Below, one piece after another: positions 26,728 to 34,623 of a stretch of DNA of 64,000 bases. A model generated the notes under the pieces. The model made no database searches and had not been told where the DNA came from. It saw nothing but the letters and a program-made list of their open reading frames with translations. Within the stretch, counting starts at the first letter, position 1, and each line of letters begins with the position of its first letter. Where the stretch lies: positions 62,001 through 126,000 of the forward strand of contig NZ_JAAVUZ010000002.1 in NCBI RefSeq assembly GCF_018449675.1, read 5' to 3'. The position numbers and the translations under genes are program-made. This DNA is from Glaciihabitans sp. dw_435 (GTDB lineage: Bacteria; Actinomycetota; Actinomycetes; Actinomycetales; Microbacteriaceae).

Positions 26728-27481
26728 GGTATTCCTTTGCTGCTGCGACGAGACCGGCGAACAGACGCAGGTCGTCCCCGGTCTCCTCGGGGTGCCATTG
26801 CACGGCGACGCCGAAGGGCACGGACGGTAGTTCGACGGCCTGGATGATGCCGTCGTCGGAGTGCGCGGTGACCCGCAGCCCGTCCGCCAAACGATCGACC
26901 GCCTGGTGGTGGTAGACCTTCGCCTCGACGCTGGCGCCGACGAGTTCACCCAGCTGGGTGTCCTCCTCCACCGCGACGGTGATCGAGTTGAACTGGCCAC
27001 CACCAAGGTTGTACTTGGTGCTGCCGACCACGTCGGGAAGGTGCTGCGTGAGCGTGCCGCCCAGCGAGACGTTGAGCACCTGGGCGCCCCGGCAGATACC
27101 GAGGAAGGGAAGTTCGCGGTCGATCGCAGCCCGCAGCAGCGTGTCCTCCCACGCGTCCCGGTCGAGCCGGGGCGTGTCGGTGGTGGGGTGCGGCTCCTGG
27201 CCGTACCGGGCCGGGTCGACGTCCTTGCCTCCCGTGATGATGAGCCCGTCCAGTCCGTCGAGCACCGCGCTGGCTATCTCGTCGGAGACCGGCTGCGGTG
27301 GCAGCAGTACGGCGATGCCGCCCGCGCGCGTCACCGCGTCCAGGTACACCGCGGGCAGGAACGATGCAGGCACGTTCCACACGCCCGTTGACGCCTGCTC
27401 GAGGTAGGTGGTGAGGCCGATGATTGGACGCCGGGCACGGGCGTCCGCCCGGGGCCGGGTGTCAGAAACGCTCGAACCCAC
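26720..27481 (-). CDS. Gamma-glutamyl hydrolase, PuuD-like class I amidotransferase
   Basis: A 253-residue class I glutamine-amidotransferase-fold hydrolase. LIITGGKDVDPARYGQEPHP, the nucleophile Cys in FLGICRGAQVLNVSLGGTL, and the His-Glu pair in AVQWHPEE form the catalytic set. PuuD-type enzymes release glutamate from gamma-glutamyl acids such as gamma-glutamyl-GABA. GTG at 27481 is chosen because GGGAG lies upstream and no later start precedes the conserved RPIIGLTTY. It overlaps the glutamine synthetase-like gene by 20 bases and the aldehyde dehydrogenase by 8. Confidence 0.9.
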   Translation of the reverse strand: MGSSVSDTRPRADARARRPIIGLTTYLEQASTGVWNVPASFLPAVYLDAVTRAGGIAVLLPPQPVSDEIASAVLDGLDGLIITGGKDVDPARYGQEPHPTTDTPRLDRDAWEDTLLRAAIDRELPFLGICRGAQVLNVSLGGTLTQHLPDVVGSTKYNLGGGQFNSITVAVEEDTQLGELVGASVEAKVYHHQAVDRLADGLRVTAHSDDGIIQAVELPSVPFGVAVQWHPEETGDDLRLFAGLVAAAKEYRA

Positions 27482-28841
27482 GGACCCTCTCCCAGTCGGT
27501 AATCGCGGCGTCGTACGCCTGCTGTTCGATCCGCGCGTTGTTGAGGTAGTGCTCCACCACGTCGGCGCCGAAGGCCTCGAGCGCGACCTCGGAGGTGGCG
27601 AAGAGCGCGGCGGCATCCCGCAGCGAGGTCGGCACCCGCGGGGCATCCGATCCGTAGGCGTTTCCCTCGAAGAGCGGCTCCAGTTCCAGCTCGTTCTCGA
27701 TGCCGTAGAGACCACCGGCGATGAGTGCCGCGACGGCGAGGTACTGGTTCACGTCTCCTCCGGGCACCCGGTTTTCGACCCGCAGGCTCTGCCCGTGGCC
27801 GACGACCCGCAACGCGCAGGTGCGGTTGTCCAGGCCCCAGGCGATCGCGGTCGGGGCGAAGCTGCCCTCGACGTAGCGCTTGTAGGAGTTGATATTGGGG
27901 GCGAAAAACAGGCTGAGTTCACGCGTCGTCTTGATGAGTCCGGCAAGCCAGTGCTCCATGAGCTTGGAGAACCCGTAGGGGCCGTCGCCCGCCATCACCG
28001 GGGACCCGTCGACGCCGCGCACGCTGAGGTGGATGTGGCAGCTGTTGCCCTCGCGCTCGTTGAACTTGGCCATGAACGTCAGCGACTTTCCGTGCTGGTC
28101 GGCGATTTCCTTCGCCCCGTTCTTGTAGATCGAGTGGTTGTCGCAGGTCGCCAGCGCCGGCGCGTAGCGGAAGGCGATCTCCTGCTGACCGAGGTTGCAC
28201 TCGCCCTTCACTCCCTCGCAATACATCCCCGCGCCATCCATTCCATTGCGGATGTCCCGGAGCAGGGGCTCCATGCGGGTCGAGGCCAGCAGTGCGTAGT
28301 CGATGTTGTAGTCCGTGGCGGGGGTGAGCCCGGTGTAGTTCTTCGCCCACGCCGAGCGATAGGTGTCATCGAACACAATGAACTCGAGCTCGGTGCCGAC
28401 GAACGGCACGAGGCCGCGTTCCGCCAGGCGGGCGATCTGCTTCTTGAGGATCTCGCGGGGGCTCGGGTCGACGGGCTTCTCGTCCAGCCAGGTGAGGTCG
28501 GCCATCACGAGGGCCGTGCCCGGCAGCCAGGGGATGACCCGGAGCGTGTCGAGATCCGGCATCATCGCCATGTCGCCGTAGCCCTTTTCCCACGAGGAGA
28601 TCTTGTAGCCGTCGACGGTGTTCATCTCCACGTCGACAGCCAGAAGGTAGTTGCAGCATTCGGCGCCGTGCTCCGCCAACTCCTCCATGAACAGGCGGGC
28701 CGAGGCACGCTTACCGACCAGCCGTCCCTGCATGTCGGTGAAGGCGATGATGACGGTGTCGATCTCCTTGGCGCTCACCAGCGCGCCGAGCTCATCGATG
28801 GTGAGGTTTCCGGATCGGGATGTTGCAGCAAGGCTAGTCAT
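27462..28841 (-). CDS. Glutamine synthetase-like gamma-glutamylamine ligase
   Basis: A 459-residue member of the glutamine synthetase superfamily, of the GlnA3/GlnA4/PuuA group that joins glutamate to amines using ATP. The beta-grasp domain (about 14-110) has FTDMQGRLVGKR. The catalytic domain shows VGTELEFIVF, QQEIAFRYAPAL, the metal His in GNSCHIHLSVRG, NSYKRYVEGSFAPTAIAWGLDNRT and RVENRVPGGDVNQYLAVAA. It heads an operon with gamma-glutamyl hydrolase, aldehyde dehydrogenase and SDR, so it is a catabolic amine ligase and not the nitrogen-assimilating GlnA. The amine substrate is inferred as ethanolamine from the SDR and permease. Confidence 0.92.
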   Translation of the reverse strand: MTSLAATSRSGNLTIDELGALVSAKEIDTVIIAFTDMQGRLVGKRASARLFMEELAEHGAECCNYLLAVDVEMNTVDGYKISSWEKGYGDMAMMPDLDTLRVIPWLPGTALVMADLTWLDEKPVDPSPREILKKQIARLAERGLVPFVGTELEFIVFDDTYRSAWAKNYTGLTPATDYNIDYALLASTRMEPLLRDIRNGMDGAGMYCEGVKGECNLGQQEIAFRYAPALATCDNHSIYKNGAKEIADQHGKSLTFMAKFNEREGNSCHIHLSVRGVDGSPVMAGDGPYGFSKLMEHWLAGLIKTTRELSLFFAPNINSYKRYVEGSFAPTAIAWGLDNRTCALRVVGHGQSLRVENRVPGGDVNQYLAVAALIAGGLYGIENELELEPLFEGNAYGSDAPRVPTSLRDAAALFATSEVALEAFGADVVEHYLNNARIEQQAYDAAITDWERVRGFERF

Positions 28842-28906
28842 GGCGCATTTCTCCTCATCGAGCCGTTTGTCCGACCATTACACCACAGCCGTCGACCGGC
28901 AAATCC

Positions 28907-28935
28907 TTGGTTTGTAACGAGCTGTTTACATCCAA
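28907..28935. promoter_or_regulatory. Candidate FadR-type operator between ligase and permease genes
   Basis: In the 164-base divergent intergenic region, TTGG (28907) and CCAA (28932-28935) flank inner AAC and GTT half-sites. About 8 of 14 positions are symmetric. It is the best palindrome in the region, but weak. Confidence 0.3.
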
Positions 28936-29005
28936 AGGTAGACACCCGTACCAATAGACGCCAAGCTCTCGGATAATTCACAACTATGTTCCGCTGGAGG
29001 AATGA

Positions 29006-30571
29006 ATGGCTGCGACACAGGACACAAGGGCGTCATCCGGGGTTACGTACACGAAGGCCGAGGCCGGCTACTTCGACAAGCGCAGCCTGAAACGCACCGC
29101 GGGAGTGTGGGGCCTGTGGGGCATCGGCATCGCCGCGGTCATCTCCGGAGACTTCTCCGGATGGAACCCGGGTCTCGGCCAGGCGGGGTGGGGCGGCCTT
29201 CTCATCGCCACCCTCGTCATCATCGTCATGTTCTTCACCATGATCTTCTCGATCGGTGAGATGTCGGCGGCCATGCCCCATACCGGCGGCGCCTACTCGT
29301 TCTCCCGTGCTGCCATGGGCCCATGGGGTGGATTCATCACGGGACTCGCGGAGACCATCGAGTATGTCGTGACGACCGCGGTCGTCGTGCTGTTCTCGGC
29401 CTCCTACCTCAACAGCATCACGACCATCCTCTTCAACTTCGACCTCGCGGGCCCGAACCTCATGTGGATCTGGTGGCTCGTGCTGTACGCCATCTTCATC
29501 GGCCTCAACTCGCTCGGCGCCTCGGTCGGCTTCAAGTTCGCCCTCGTCGTGGCCATCATCTCCATGGCAGTTCTGCTGCTCTTTGCGGTGCTGGCCGTCG
29601 TCAACGGCGCGCTCGACTTCTCGCGCGTGTTCGACATCGCCCCCACCGAGGGCAACACCGACTTTCTTCCGTTCGGCGTGATGGGCATCTTCTTCGCCCT
29701 GCCGTTTGCCATCTGGTTCTTCCTCGGAATCGAGGAGCTGCCGCTCGCGGCCGAGGAAGCCACGAACCCGACAAAGGACATCCCCAAGGCCGGCGTCTGG
29801 GGAATCATCACCCTGGCGTTCTTCGGCCTGCTCGTGCTCTTCCTCAACCCGGCAGTGACCGGATCCAAGGCGCTGACGGTCTCGCCGGGCGACGGCGACG
29901 AGCCCCTTCTCGCTGGGTTCCGCGCCTTCCTTCCCGACAGCGTCGCGGCGGTGCTGGCGCTGTTCGCACTCATCGGCCTGCTCGCGTCCCTGCAGGGAAT
30001 CATGTACGCCTACGGACGCAACATGTACTCGCTGTCCCGCGCCGGGTATTACCCGAAGTTCCTCTCGCTCACCGGCCGCAAGCACCAGACCCCGTGGGTC
30101 GCCCTCGTGGTCGGCGGCGCGATCGGTTTTGTCATTCTCATCGCCGTCACCGCCATCGGGTCGGCGAACGAAGACATCGGAGCGGCCGCGACCGGGATCA
30201 TCCTGTTCATCGCCGTGTTCGGGGCCGTCATCTCGTACATGATGCAGATGGTCTCGTACATTGTGCTGCGCAAGAAGTTCCCCAACGCCAAGCGTCCCTA
30301 CACGAGCCCCACCGGAATCACCGGGGCCGTCGTCGCCGGAATCATCGCGTTTGCGTCATTCCTGGGAATCCTGCTCGCTCCCACCTTCACGCTCGCGGTG
30401 GTCACCTTCGTTGTCATCTTCGTCGTGGGCATCGTGATCTTCGCGCTGGTGGGCCGGCACCGTCTCATCCTCTCGCCGGAGGAGGAATATGCGCTCAGCG
30501 GCGGCCTCCACGGTGACCCACAGACGGAGGGATACGACGCCATGGAATCCGAGGTCTTCGAGACCAAGTAA
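29006..30571 (+). CDS. APC-family amine/ethanolamine permease
   Basis: A 521-residue transporter with about 12 membrane segments. The N-terminus (AGYFDKRSLKRTAGVWGLWGIGIAAVISGDFSGWNPGL) is the signature of the ethanolamine transporter group of the APC superfamily, and LPFAIWFFLGIEELPLAAEEATNP is the conserved segment 6-7 region. GGAGG lies 5 bases before the ATG. It is divergent from the ligase operon across 164 bases and almost certainly brings in that operon's amine. Polyamines or amino acids remain possible. Confidence 0.9.
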   Translation: MAATQDTRASSGVTYTKAEAGYFDKRSLKRTAGVWGLWGIGIAAVISGDFSGWNPGLGQAGWGGLLIATLVIIVMFFTMIFSIGEMSAAMPHTGGAYSFSRAAMGPWGGFITGLAETIEYVVTTAVVVLFSASYLNSITTILFNFDLAGPNLMWIWWLVLYAIFIGLNSLGASVGFKFALVVAIISMAVLLLFAVLAVVNGALDFSRVFDIAPTEGNTDFLPFGVMGIFFALPFAIWFFLGIEELPLAAEEATNPTKDIPKAGVWGIITLAFFGLLVLFLNPAVTGSKALTVSPGDGDEPLLAGFRAFLPDSVAAVLALFALIGLLASLQGIMYAYGRNMYSLSRAGYYPKFLSLTGRKHQTPWVALVVGGAIGFVILIAVTAIGSANEDIGAAATGIILFIAVFGAVISYMMQMVSYIVLRKKFPNAKRPYTSPTGITGAVVAGIIAFASFLGILLAPTFTLAVVTFVVIFVVGIVIFALVGRHRLILSPEEEYALSGGLHGDPQTEGYDAMESEVFETK

Positions 30572-30581
30572 CGCGACCCCC

Positions 30582-30626
30582 AGAAGGGCGACACGCCCGG
30601 ACCGTTGTCCGGCGTGTCGCCCTTCT
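30582..30626 (+). terminator. Strong hairpin terminator after the permease
   Basis: A 20-bp stem: left arm 30582-30602 beginning AGAAGGGCGACACG, right arm 30607-30626 ending CGTGTCGCCCTTCT, one bulged C and a 4-base loop. It begins 10 bases after the permease stop. The T content after it is low. Confidence 0.8.
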
Positions 30627-30680
30627 GTTGTGCCGGAGCGGGCAGAGAATTAGCGCAACTCGCCACGAAAGGCCAATTCA

Positions 30681-30980
30681 GTGGTTAAACTTCCCCGGTT
30701 CCTCCGTCCCGCCGTCACCCGGCCCACCGACGAAGCAGTACAGGCAATGGTCTACGACCTGGTGCGCGAGAAATTCCTGCACAACCTCGGTCCCGACGGG
30801 TCGTTCACCATCACCATGCGCAAGAAGGACGACGACGACGCGTTCTTCAGCGAGACCCTGGCCGAAACGATCGCGTGGGCCGTGGCATCCAATCTCACCC
30901 TGCACACGGCAGCGACGCCAACGCACATAATCCTGCCGACCACGGCGCCGATCACCGTCCCCACCCGCCTCTCCGCCTGA
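30681..30980 (+). CDS. Unknown 99-residue protein
   Basis: Starts at GTG with AAAGG 8 bases upstream. Basic N-terminus (VVKLPRFLRP), a central helical stretch with an unusual KKDDDDAFF run, and a hydrophobic Thr/Pro-rich C-terminus. There is no recognisable domain. It is flanked by a terminator upstream and the hydrolase gene 44 bases downstream. Confidence 0.5.
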   Translation: MVKLPRFLRPAVTRPTDEAVQAMVYDLVREKFLHNLGPDGSFTITMRKKDDDDAFFSETLAETIAWAVASNLTLHTAATPTHIILPTTAPITVPTRLSA

Positions 30981-31024
30981 CACCCCGCGCAACCGCCACA
31001 GCCACAGCCAGGTAAGTCTTCCGC

Positions 31025-31786
31025 GTGCCCAGAACTCCGACCCGTTCGTCCCGGGTGCGCCGCCGCATCCTGCTCGCGGTGGCCGCGGTACTCCTTCTCG
31101 TTGTTCTCGGGTTCGTCACGTACGCGAGTTTTCCGTTTCCCGCCGAGGCCGCGCCGCTGGCCGCGGCCGAACGCGACCCGGCCATCACCGTCACCGAGGT
31201 CTCCGACGGTATCGTGCTCACACCGACGACGACGGGAACGGCGTCGACCCCGTCCACGGGACTCGTGTTCATCGCCGGCGCGCGCGTGGACCCGGCCGCC
31301 TACGTCTCCACGCTGTCCGGCATCGCCGCGAACGGCACCACGGTCGTCATCGTGCAGCCCATTCTGAACTTTGCCATCCTCGACTGGCGCCCCCTGTCGA
31401 CTTTCACCCGAATGGCTCCCGGCGTATCCCGGTGGTTCGTGGGCGGACACTCGCTCGGCGGCGTGCGGGCATGCCAATATGCGGCGGATGACCCGGAGGT
31501 GGTCGGCCTCGTCTTCTTCGGGTCGTACTGTGCCGCCGATATCTCCGCCGGTGACACCCGCGTGCTGAGCATCGGCGGCTCGCGGGACGGACTCAGCACG
31601 CCCGCGAAGATCCGGGACGCCGCCCACCTTCTGCCGGCGGACGCCACCTTCGTCGAAATCGCCGGTGCCAACCACGCGAGCTTCGGTGACTACGGACGCC
31701 AACCCGGTGACGGGACGGCCACCGCGGGCGATGCGGACGTGCGCCGGCAGATCACCACGACCGTCGACGCGTTCCTCGCGGAGTAG
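31025..31786 (+). CDS. Membrane-anchored alpha/beta hydrolase
   Basis: A 253-residue protein starting at GTG. A basic N-terminus and one membrane segment (about 15-35, ILLAVAAVLLLVVLGFVTYASF) anchor an alpha/beta-hydrolase domain outside the membrane. The nucleophile elbow is GGHSLGGVRA, the acid is in SRDGLSTP and the His in GANHASFGDYG. This arrangement resembles the actinobacterial alpha/beta hydrolases annotated as carboxymethylenebutenolidase- or dienelactone-hydrolase-like, but the substrate is not known. It is convergent with the TetR gene at 31807. Confidence 0.82.
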   Translation: MPRTPTRSSRVRRRILLAVAAVLLLVVLGFVTYASFPFPAEAAPLAAAERDPAITVTEVSDGIVLTPTTTGTASTPSTGLVFIAGARVDPAAYVSTLSGIAANGTTVVIVQPILNFAILDWRPLSTFTRMAPGVSRWFVGGHSLGGVRACQYAADDPEVVGLVFFGSYCAADISAGDTRVLSIGGSRDGLSTPAKIRDAAHLLPADATFVEIAGANHASFGDYGRQPGDGTATAGDADVRRQITTTVDAFLAE

Positions 31787-31806
31787 CCGGCCGCGTAGGT
31801 CGGACG

Positions 31807-32457
31807 CTAGGCGTCGGCTGCGGCGTCGGCAGGAGGACGAAGTCCGAGTGCCGGCAACAGGATGGTGTCGATCATCGAGATGAGAAACTCGCGGTCGACC
31901 GGCTTGCGCTGCACCAGAGTGCGGTACGCGGTCATCGAGGGGCCGATGAGCGACAGCGTCTCGATGTCGGCATCGGCCGGAATCTCGCCGCGATCGATGG
32001 CCCGGCGCATGAGCACACGATTGACCGCTGCCCGCGGTTCGACGATGGCGTCGTTGACGGCATCTGCAAGCTCCGGAGAGCGGGCAACCATCGCGGCCAC
32101 ACCCGCCATGATCTGTAGTTTGCGGCCGTTGTCGTGAATGGCGTGGGGCTTGATCATGCCGATCAGGTCTCCGCGCAGGGTGCCGGTGTCGGGAAGGTTG
32201 TCGAGGTCGTTCGCGCCCTTTTTCATGCAGGCAACCGCATCAATGACGAGGTCGGCCTTCGATGACCAGCGACGATATACCGTTGCCTTGCCGGCCTTCG
32301 CGCGGGCTGCGACCATGTCGATGGTCATGCCGTCGTAGCCGGTTTCGGCCAGAACGTCGAGCGCGGCGTCCATGATCTCGGGATCGCGGGAATGATCGCG
32401 CTTGCGTCCGAGTTTCACAGGAGCGTCCGTTACCGGGGTCACGTCGAGCTGCGTCAT
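31807..32457 (-). CDS. TetR-family repressor of the DHA2 pump
   Basis: About 216 residues. The HTH (about 20-66) reads IMDAALDVLAETGYDGMTIDMVAARAKAGKATVYRRWSSKADLVIDAV, the form with YRRW typical of the AcrR/RutR-like group. The C-terminal domain has ALRVLMRRAIDRGEIPADADIETL-like sequence (TetR_C_11/16 type). I chose ATG at 32457, preceded by GGAG at 9 bases; in-frame ATGs at 32481 and 32472 are alternatives. It is divergent from the MFS pump, with a strong palindrome between them. Confidence 0.92.
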   Translation of the reverse strand: MTQLDVTPVTDAPVKLGRKRDHSRDPEIMDAALDVLAETGYDGMTIDMVAARAKAGKATVYRRWSSKADLVIDAVACMKKGANDLDNLPDTGTLRGDLIGMIKPHAIHDNGRKLQIMAGVAAMVARSPELADAVNDAIVEPRAAVNRVLMRRAIDRGEIPADADIETLSLIGPSMTAYRTLVQRKPVDREFLISMIDTILLPALGLRPPADAAADA

Positions 32458-32531
32458 TGCAACTAACTCCATCTCTTCCATGTCCTTGCATAATACGCCA
32501 TAATTAAGGAACCCGTCAGATCCGAAACTTT

Positions 32532-32564
32532 CTATATCCGAAACTGTGTAGTTCCGTATATAGT
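32532..32564 (+). promoter_or_regulatory. TetR operator and -10 of the DHA2 pump
   Basis: CTATATCCGAAACT (32532-32545) and AGTTCCGTATATAG (32550-32563) are inverted repeats matching at 12 of 14 positions around GTGT. ATCCGAAACT also occurs as a direct copy just upstream (about 32520). TATAGT (32559-32564) lies 7 bases before the pump's ATG, inside the right arm. Confidence 0.8.
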
Positions 32565-32571
32565 GATCTGC

Positions 32572-34095
32572 ATGACACAGACTTCTTCCGTTTCGCCGGG
32601 CGCCCTCGACGCTCCCGCGGACTCACGACGCTGGTGGACCCTCACCGTCGTGGCGCTCGCCCAACTCATGGTGGTTCTTGACTCCACCGTCGTTAACATC
32701 GCCCTCCCCGCCGCGCAGGCTGACCTTGGATTCTCGAACGGTGACCGCCAGTGGGTTGTCACCGCGTACTCCCTCGCCTTCGGCAGCCTTCTGCTGCTGG
32801 GTGGCCGCCTCTCCGACTTGATCGGTCGCAAGCGCACCTTCATCATCGGCCTCATCGGTTTCGCCATCGCCTCCGCACTCGGTGGAGCGGCGGGTGACTT
32901 CGGCCTGCTGGTCGCGGCCCGCGCCCTGCAGGGTGCATTCGCCGCGATGCTCGCGCCGACCGCCCTTGCCGTGCTGACCACGACGTTCACCATCCCGAAG
33001 GAACGCGCCCGCGCGTTCGGTGTCTTCGGTGCGATCGCCGGCGCCGGTGGCGCCATCGGCCTCCTCCTCGGCGGATTCCTCACCGAGAAGTTCGACTGGC
33101 GCTGGAACCTCTACATCAACGTCTTCATCGCCATCATCGCCGTCATTGGCGCCGTCATCTTCGTCTCCTCGGTTGACCGCACGGGTCCCCGTCCGAAGCT
33201 CGACGTTCCCGGCACGATCCTCGTCTCCGGCGCGCTCTTCGGCCTGGTCTACGGCTTCTCCAACGCCGAGACCGATGGCTGGGACTCGCCCCTGACGTGG
33301 GGCTTCCTTGCCGCCGCTGTCGTGCTGCTCGTTGCATTCGTGCTGTGGCAGCGCAAGGCGACGCATCCGCTCCTCCCCCTGTCGGTCATCCTCGACCGCA
33401 ACCGTGGCGCGGCCTACGCGTCGGTGCTCATCGCGGGCGCCGGAATGTTCGGGATCTTCCTGTTCGTGACCTACTACCTGCAGGAATCGCTCGGATTCAC
33501 TCCGATTCAGACCGGACTGTCATTCCTGCCGATGATCGGAATGCTGGTGCTCGCCGCGCAGCTGTCGACCAACATCTTCGTGCCGCGTTTCGGACCGAAG
33601 ATCATGGTTCCGTTCGGAATGGCTCTTGGTGTGGTCGCCATGTTGATGCTCACCCGCCTCGACCTCGGAAGCACCTACGCCGCGAACGTCCTGCCGGCGC
33701 TGATGATCATGGGCTTCGCCATGGGCTCGATCATGCCCGCCTCGATGCAGACCGCAACTCTCGGAATCGATCGCCAGTTCGCCGGCGTCGCCTCCGCGAT
33801 GGTCAACACCAGCCAGCAGGTCGGTGGCTCCATCGGAACGGCTCTGCTCAACACGTTCGCTGCCACCGCAGCGACCGGCTACATCGCCGATCACCTCCCG
33901 ACGACGACCGCCGTCGCGGCCGAGGCAGCGGTGCACAGCTACGCCGTCGCCTACGGCTGGGGAGCCGCGTTCTTCGCCTTCGGCGCGGTGCTCGCGGCCC
34001 TACTGTTCCGTCGTCGTGGACAGGGCCTCTCGCTCTCCCACGCGCCGGCCGCGTCCTCGGACGAGGACGACCTCGCCCCGGTGATGGCGCACTAA
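32572..34095 (+). CDS. DHA2-family MFS drug exporter (EmrB/QacA type)
   Basis: A 507-residue proton antiporter with 14 membrane segments. Motif C-like and family segments include VVLDSTVVNIALPAAQADLGFS, GGRLSDLIGRKRTFIIG (motif A), ALQGAFAAMLAPTALAVLTTTF, and INVFIAIIAVIGAVIF. It exports drugs or other toxic hydrophobic compounds. The ATG at 32572 has no Shine-Dalgarno but TATAGT lies 7 bases upstream; a GTG 9 bases earlier is inside the operator. Repression by the divergent TetR is predicted. Confidence 0.94.
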   Translation: MTQTSSVSPGALDAPADSRRWWTLTVVALAQLMVVLDSTVVNIALPAAQADLGFSNGDRQWVVTAYSLAFGSLLLLGGRLSDLIGRKRTFIIGLIGFAIASALGGAAGDFGLLVAARALQGAFAAMLAPTALAVLTTTFTIPKERARAFGVFGAIAGAGGAIGLLLGGFLTEKFDWRWNLYINVFIAIIAVIGAVIFVSSVDRTGPRPKLDVPGTILVSGALFGLVYGFSNAETDGWDSPLTWGFLAAAVVLLVAFVLWQRKATHPLLPLSVILDRNRGAAYASVLIAGAGMFGIFLFVTYYLQESLGFTPIQTGLSFLPMIGMLVLAAQLSTNIFVPRFGPKIMVPFGMALGVVAMLMLTRLDLGSTYAANVLPALMIMGFAMGSIMPASMQTATLGIDRQFAGVASAMVNTSQQVGGSIGTALLNTFAATAATGYIADHLPTTTAVAAEAAVHSYAVAYGWGAAFFAFGAVLAALLFRRRGQGLSLSHAPAASSDEDDLAPVMAH

Positions 34096-34120
34096 CACCG
34101 AGCATCACCAGCACTCACGC

Positions 34121-34157
34121 GAACAGCGCGGCCCGGGTCATCCGGTCCGCGCTGTTC
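34121..34157 (+). terminator. Hairpin after the DHA2 pump
   Basis: GAACAGCGCGG and CCGCGCTGTTC form a perfect 11-bp stem around a 15-base loop, 25 bases after the pump stop. No clear T-run. Confidence 0.7.
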
Positions 34158-34280
34158 GTCGTTGACGAACCGGGCAAGTACGCGACCGGGATAGTACGAA
34201 GGCATCGCGAACGACGCAAGCCTCGGCACGGGCGGCGGGCGCGCCGTAGCGTGGATGCCCTCACGACGGAGAGGATCACC

Positions 34281-34514
34281 ATGACTGACAGCACCACCAC
34301 CCCGAGCGATCCGGACGACGCGGTCACCGGCGACTCCGACAGCGAGGCCGAATCCCCCGAGCAGTCCGACGACGGCATGGTCGGCCTCGGCTCGACCGCG
34401 AGCGGGTCCGGAACATCCCTCGGCGGCGGCAACATGGATGACGCCAGGCCGGACGTCGACCCCGCGGAGTACGGGACGACGGAAGCGGATGTCTCGGACG
34501 GCCGCGACCAGTAA
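34281..34514 (+). CDS. Small acidic disordered protein
   Basis: A 77-residue protein rich in Asp, Glu, Ser, Thr and Gly. The ATG has GGAG 9 bases upstream. There are no hydrophobic segments and only Met residues apart from the acidic repeats, so it is probably unstructured. The family is not recognised. Confidence 0.55.
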   Translation: MTDSTTTPSDPDDAVTGDSDSEAESPEQSDDGMVGLGSTASGSGTSLGGGNMDDARPDVDPAEYGTTEADVSDGRDQ

Positions 34515-34538
34515 CTGCCGGGCCACGACGGGCGAATT

Positions 34539-34603
34539 CCACGAGTCCGACCGACGGCCGAGGCGACACCCGAAGTCGCCCCGGCCGACGGCCGGACTCG
34601 TGG
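34539..34603. terminator. Long compound hairpin between convergent genes
   Basis: Outer arms CCACGAGTCCG (34539-34549) and CGGACTCGTGG (34593-34603) enclose GGCCG-type repeats and an inner GGCGAC/GTCGCC stem with a 7-base loop (34563-34581). It probably terminates transcription from both sides. Confidence 0.65.
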
Positions 34604-34623
34604 ACGCGTAATACTCCATCCGA

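Noticed and set aside
27462-28841. Housekeeping glutamine synthetase GlnA
   Set aside because: It sits in a catabolic operon with gamma-glutamyl hydrolase and dehydrogenases and resembles the amine-ligase branch.
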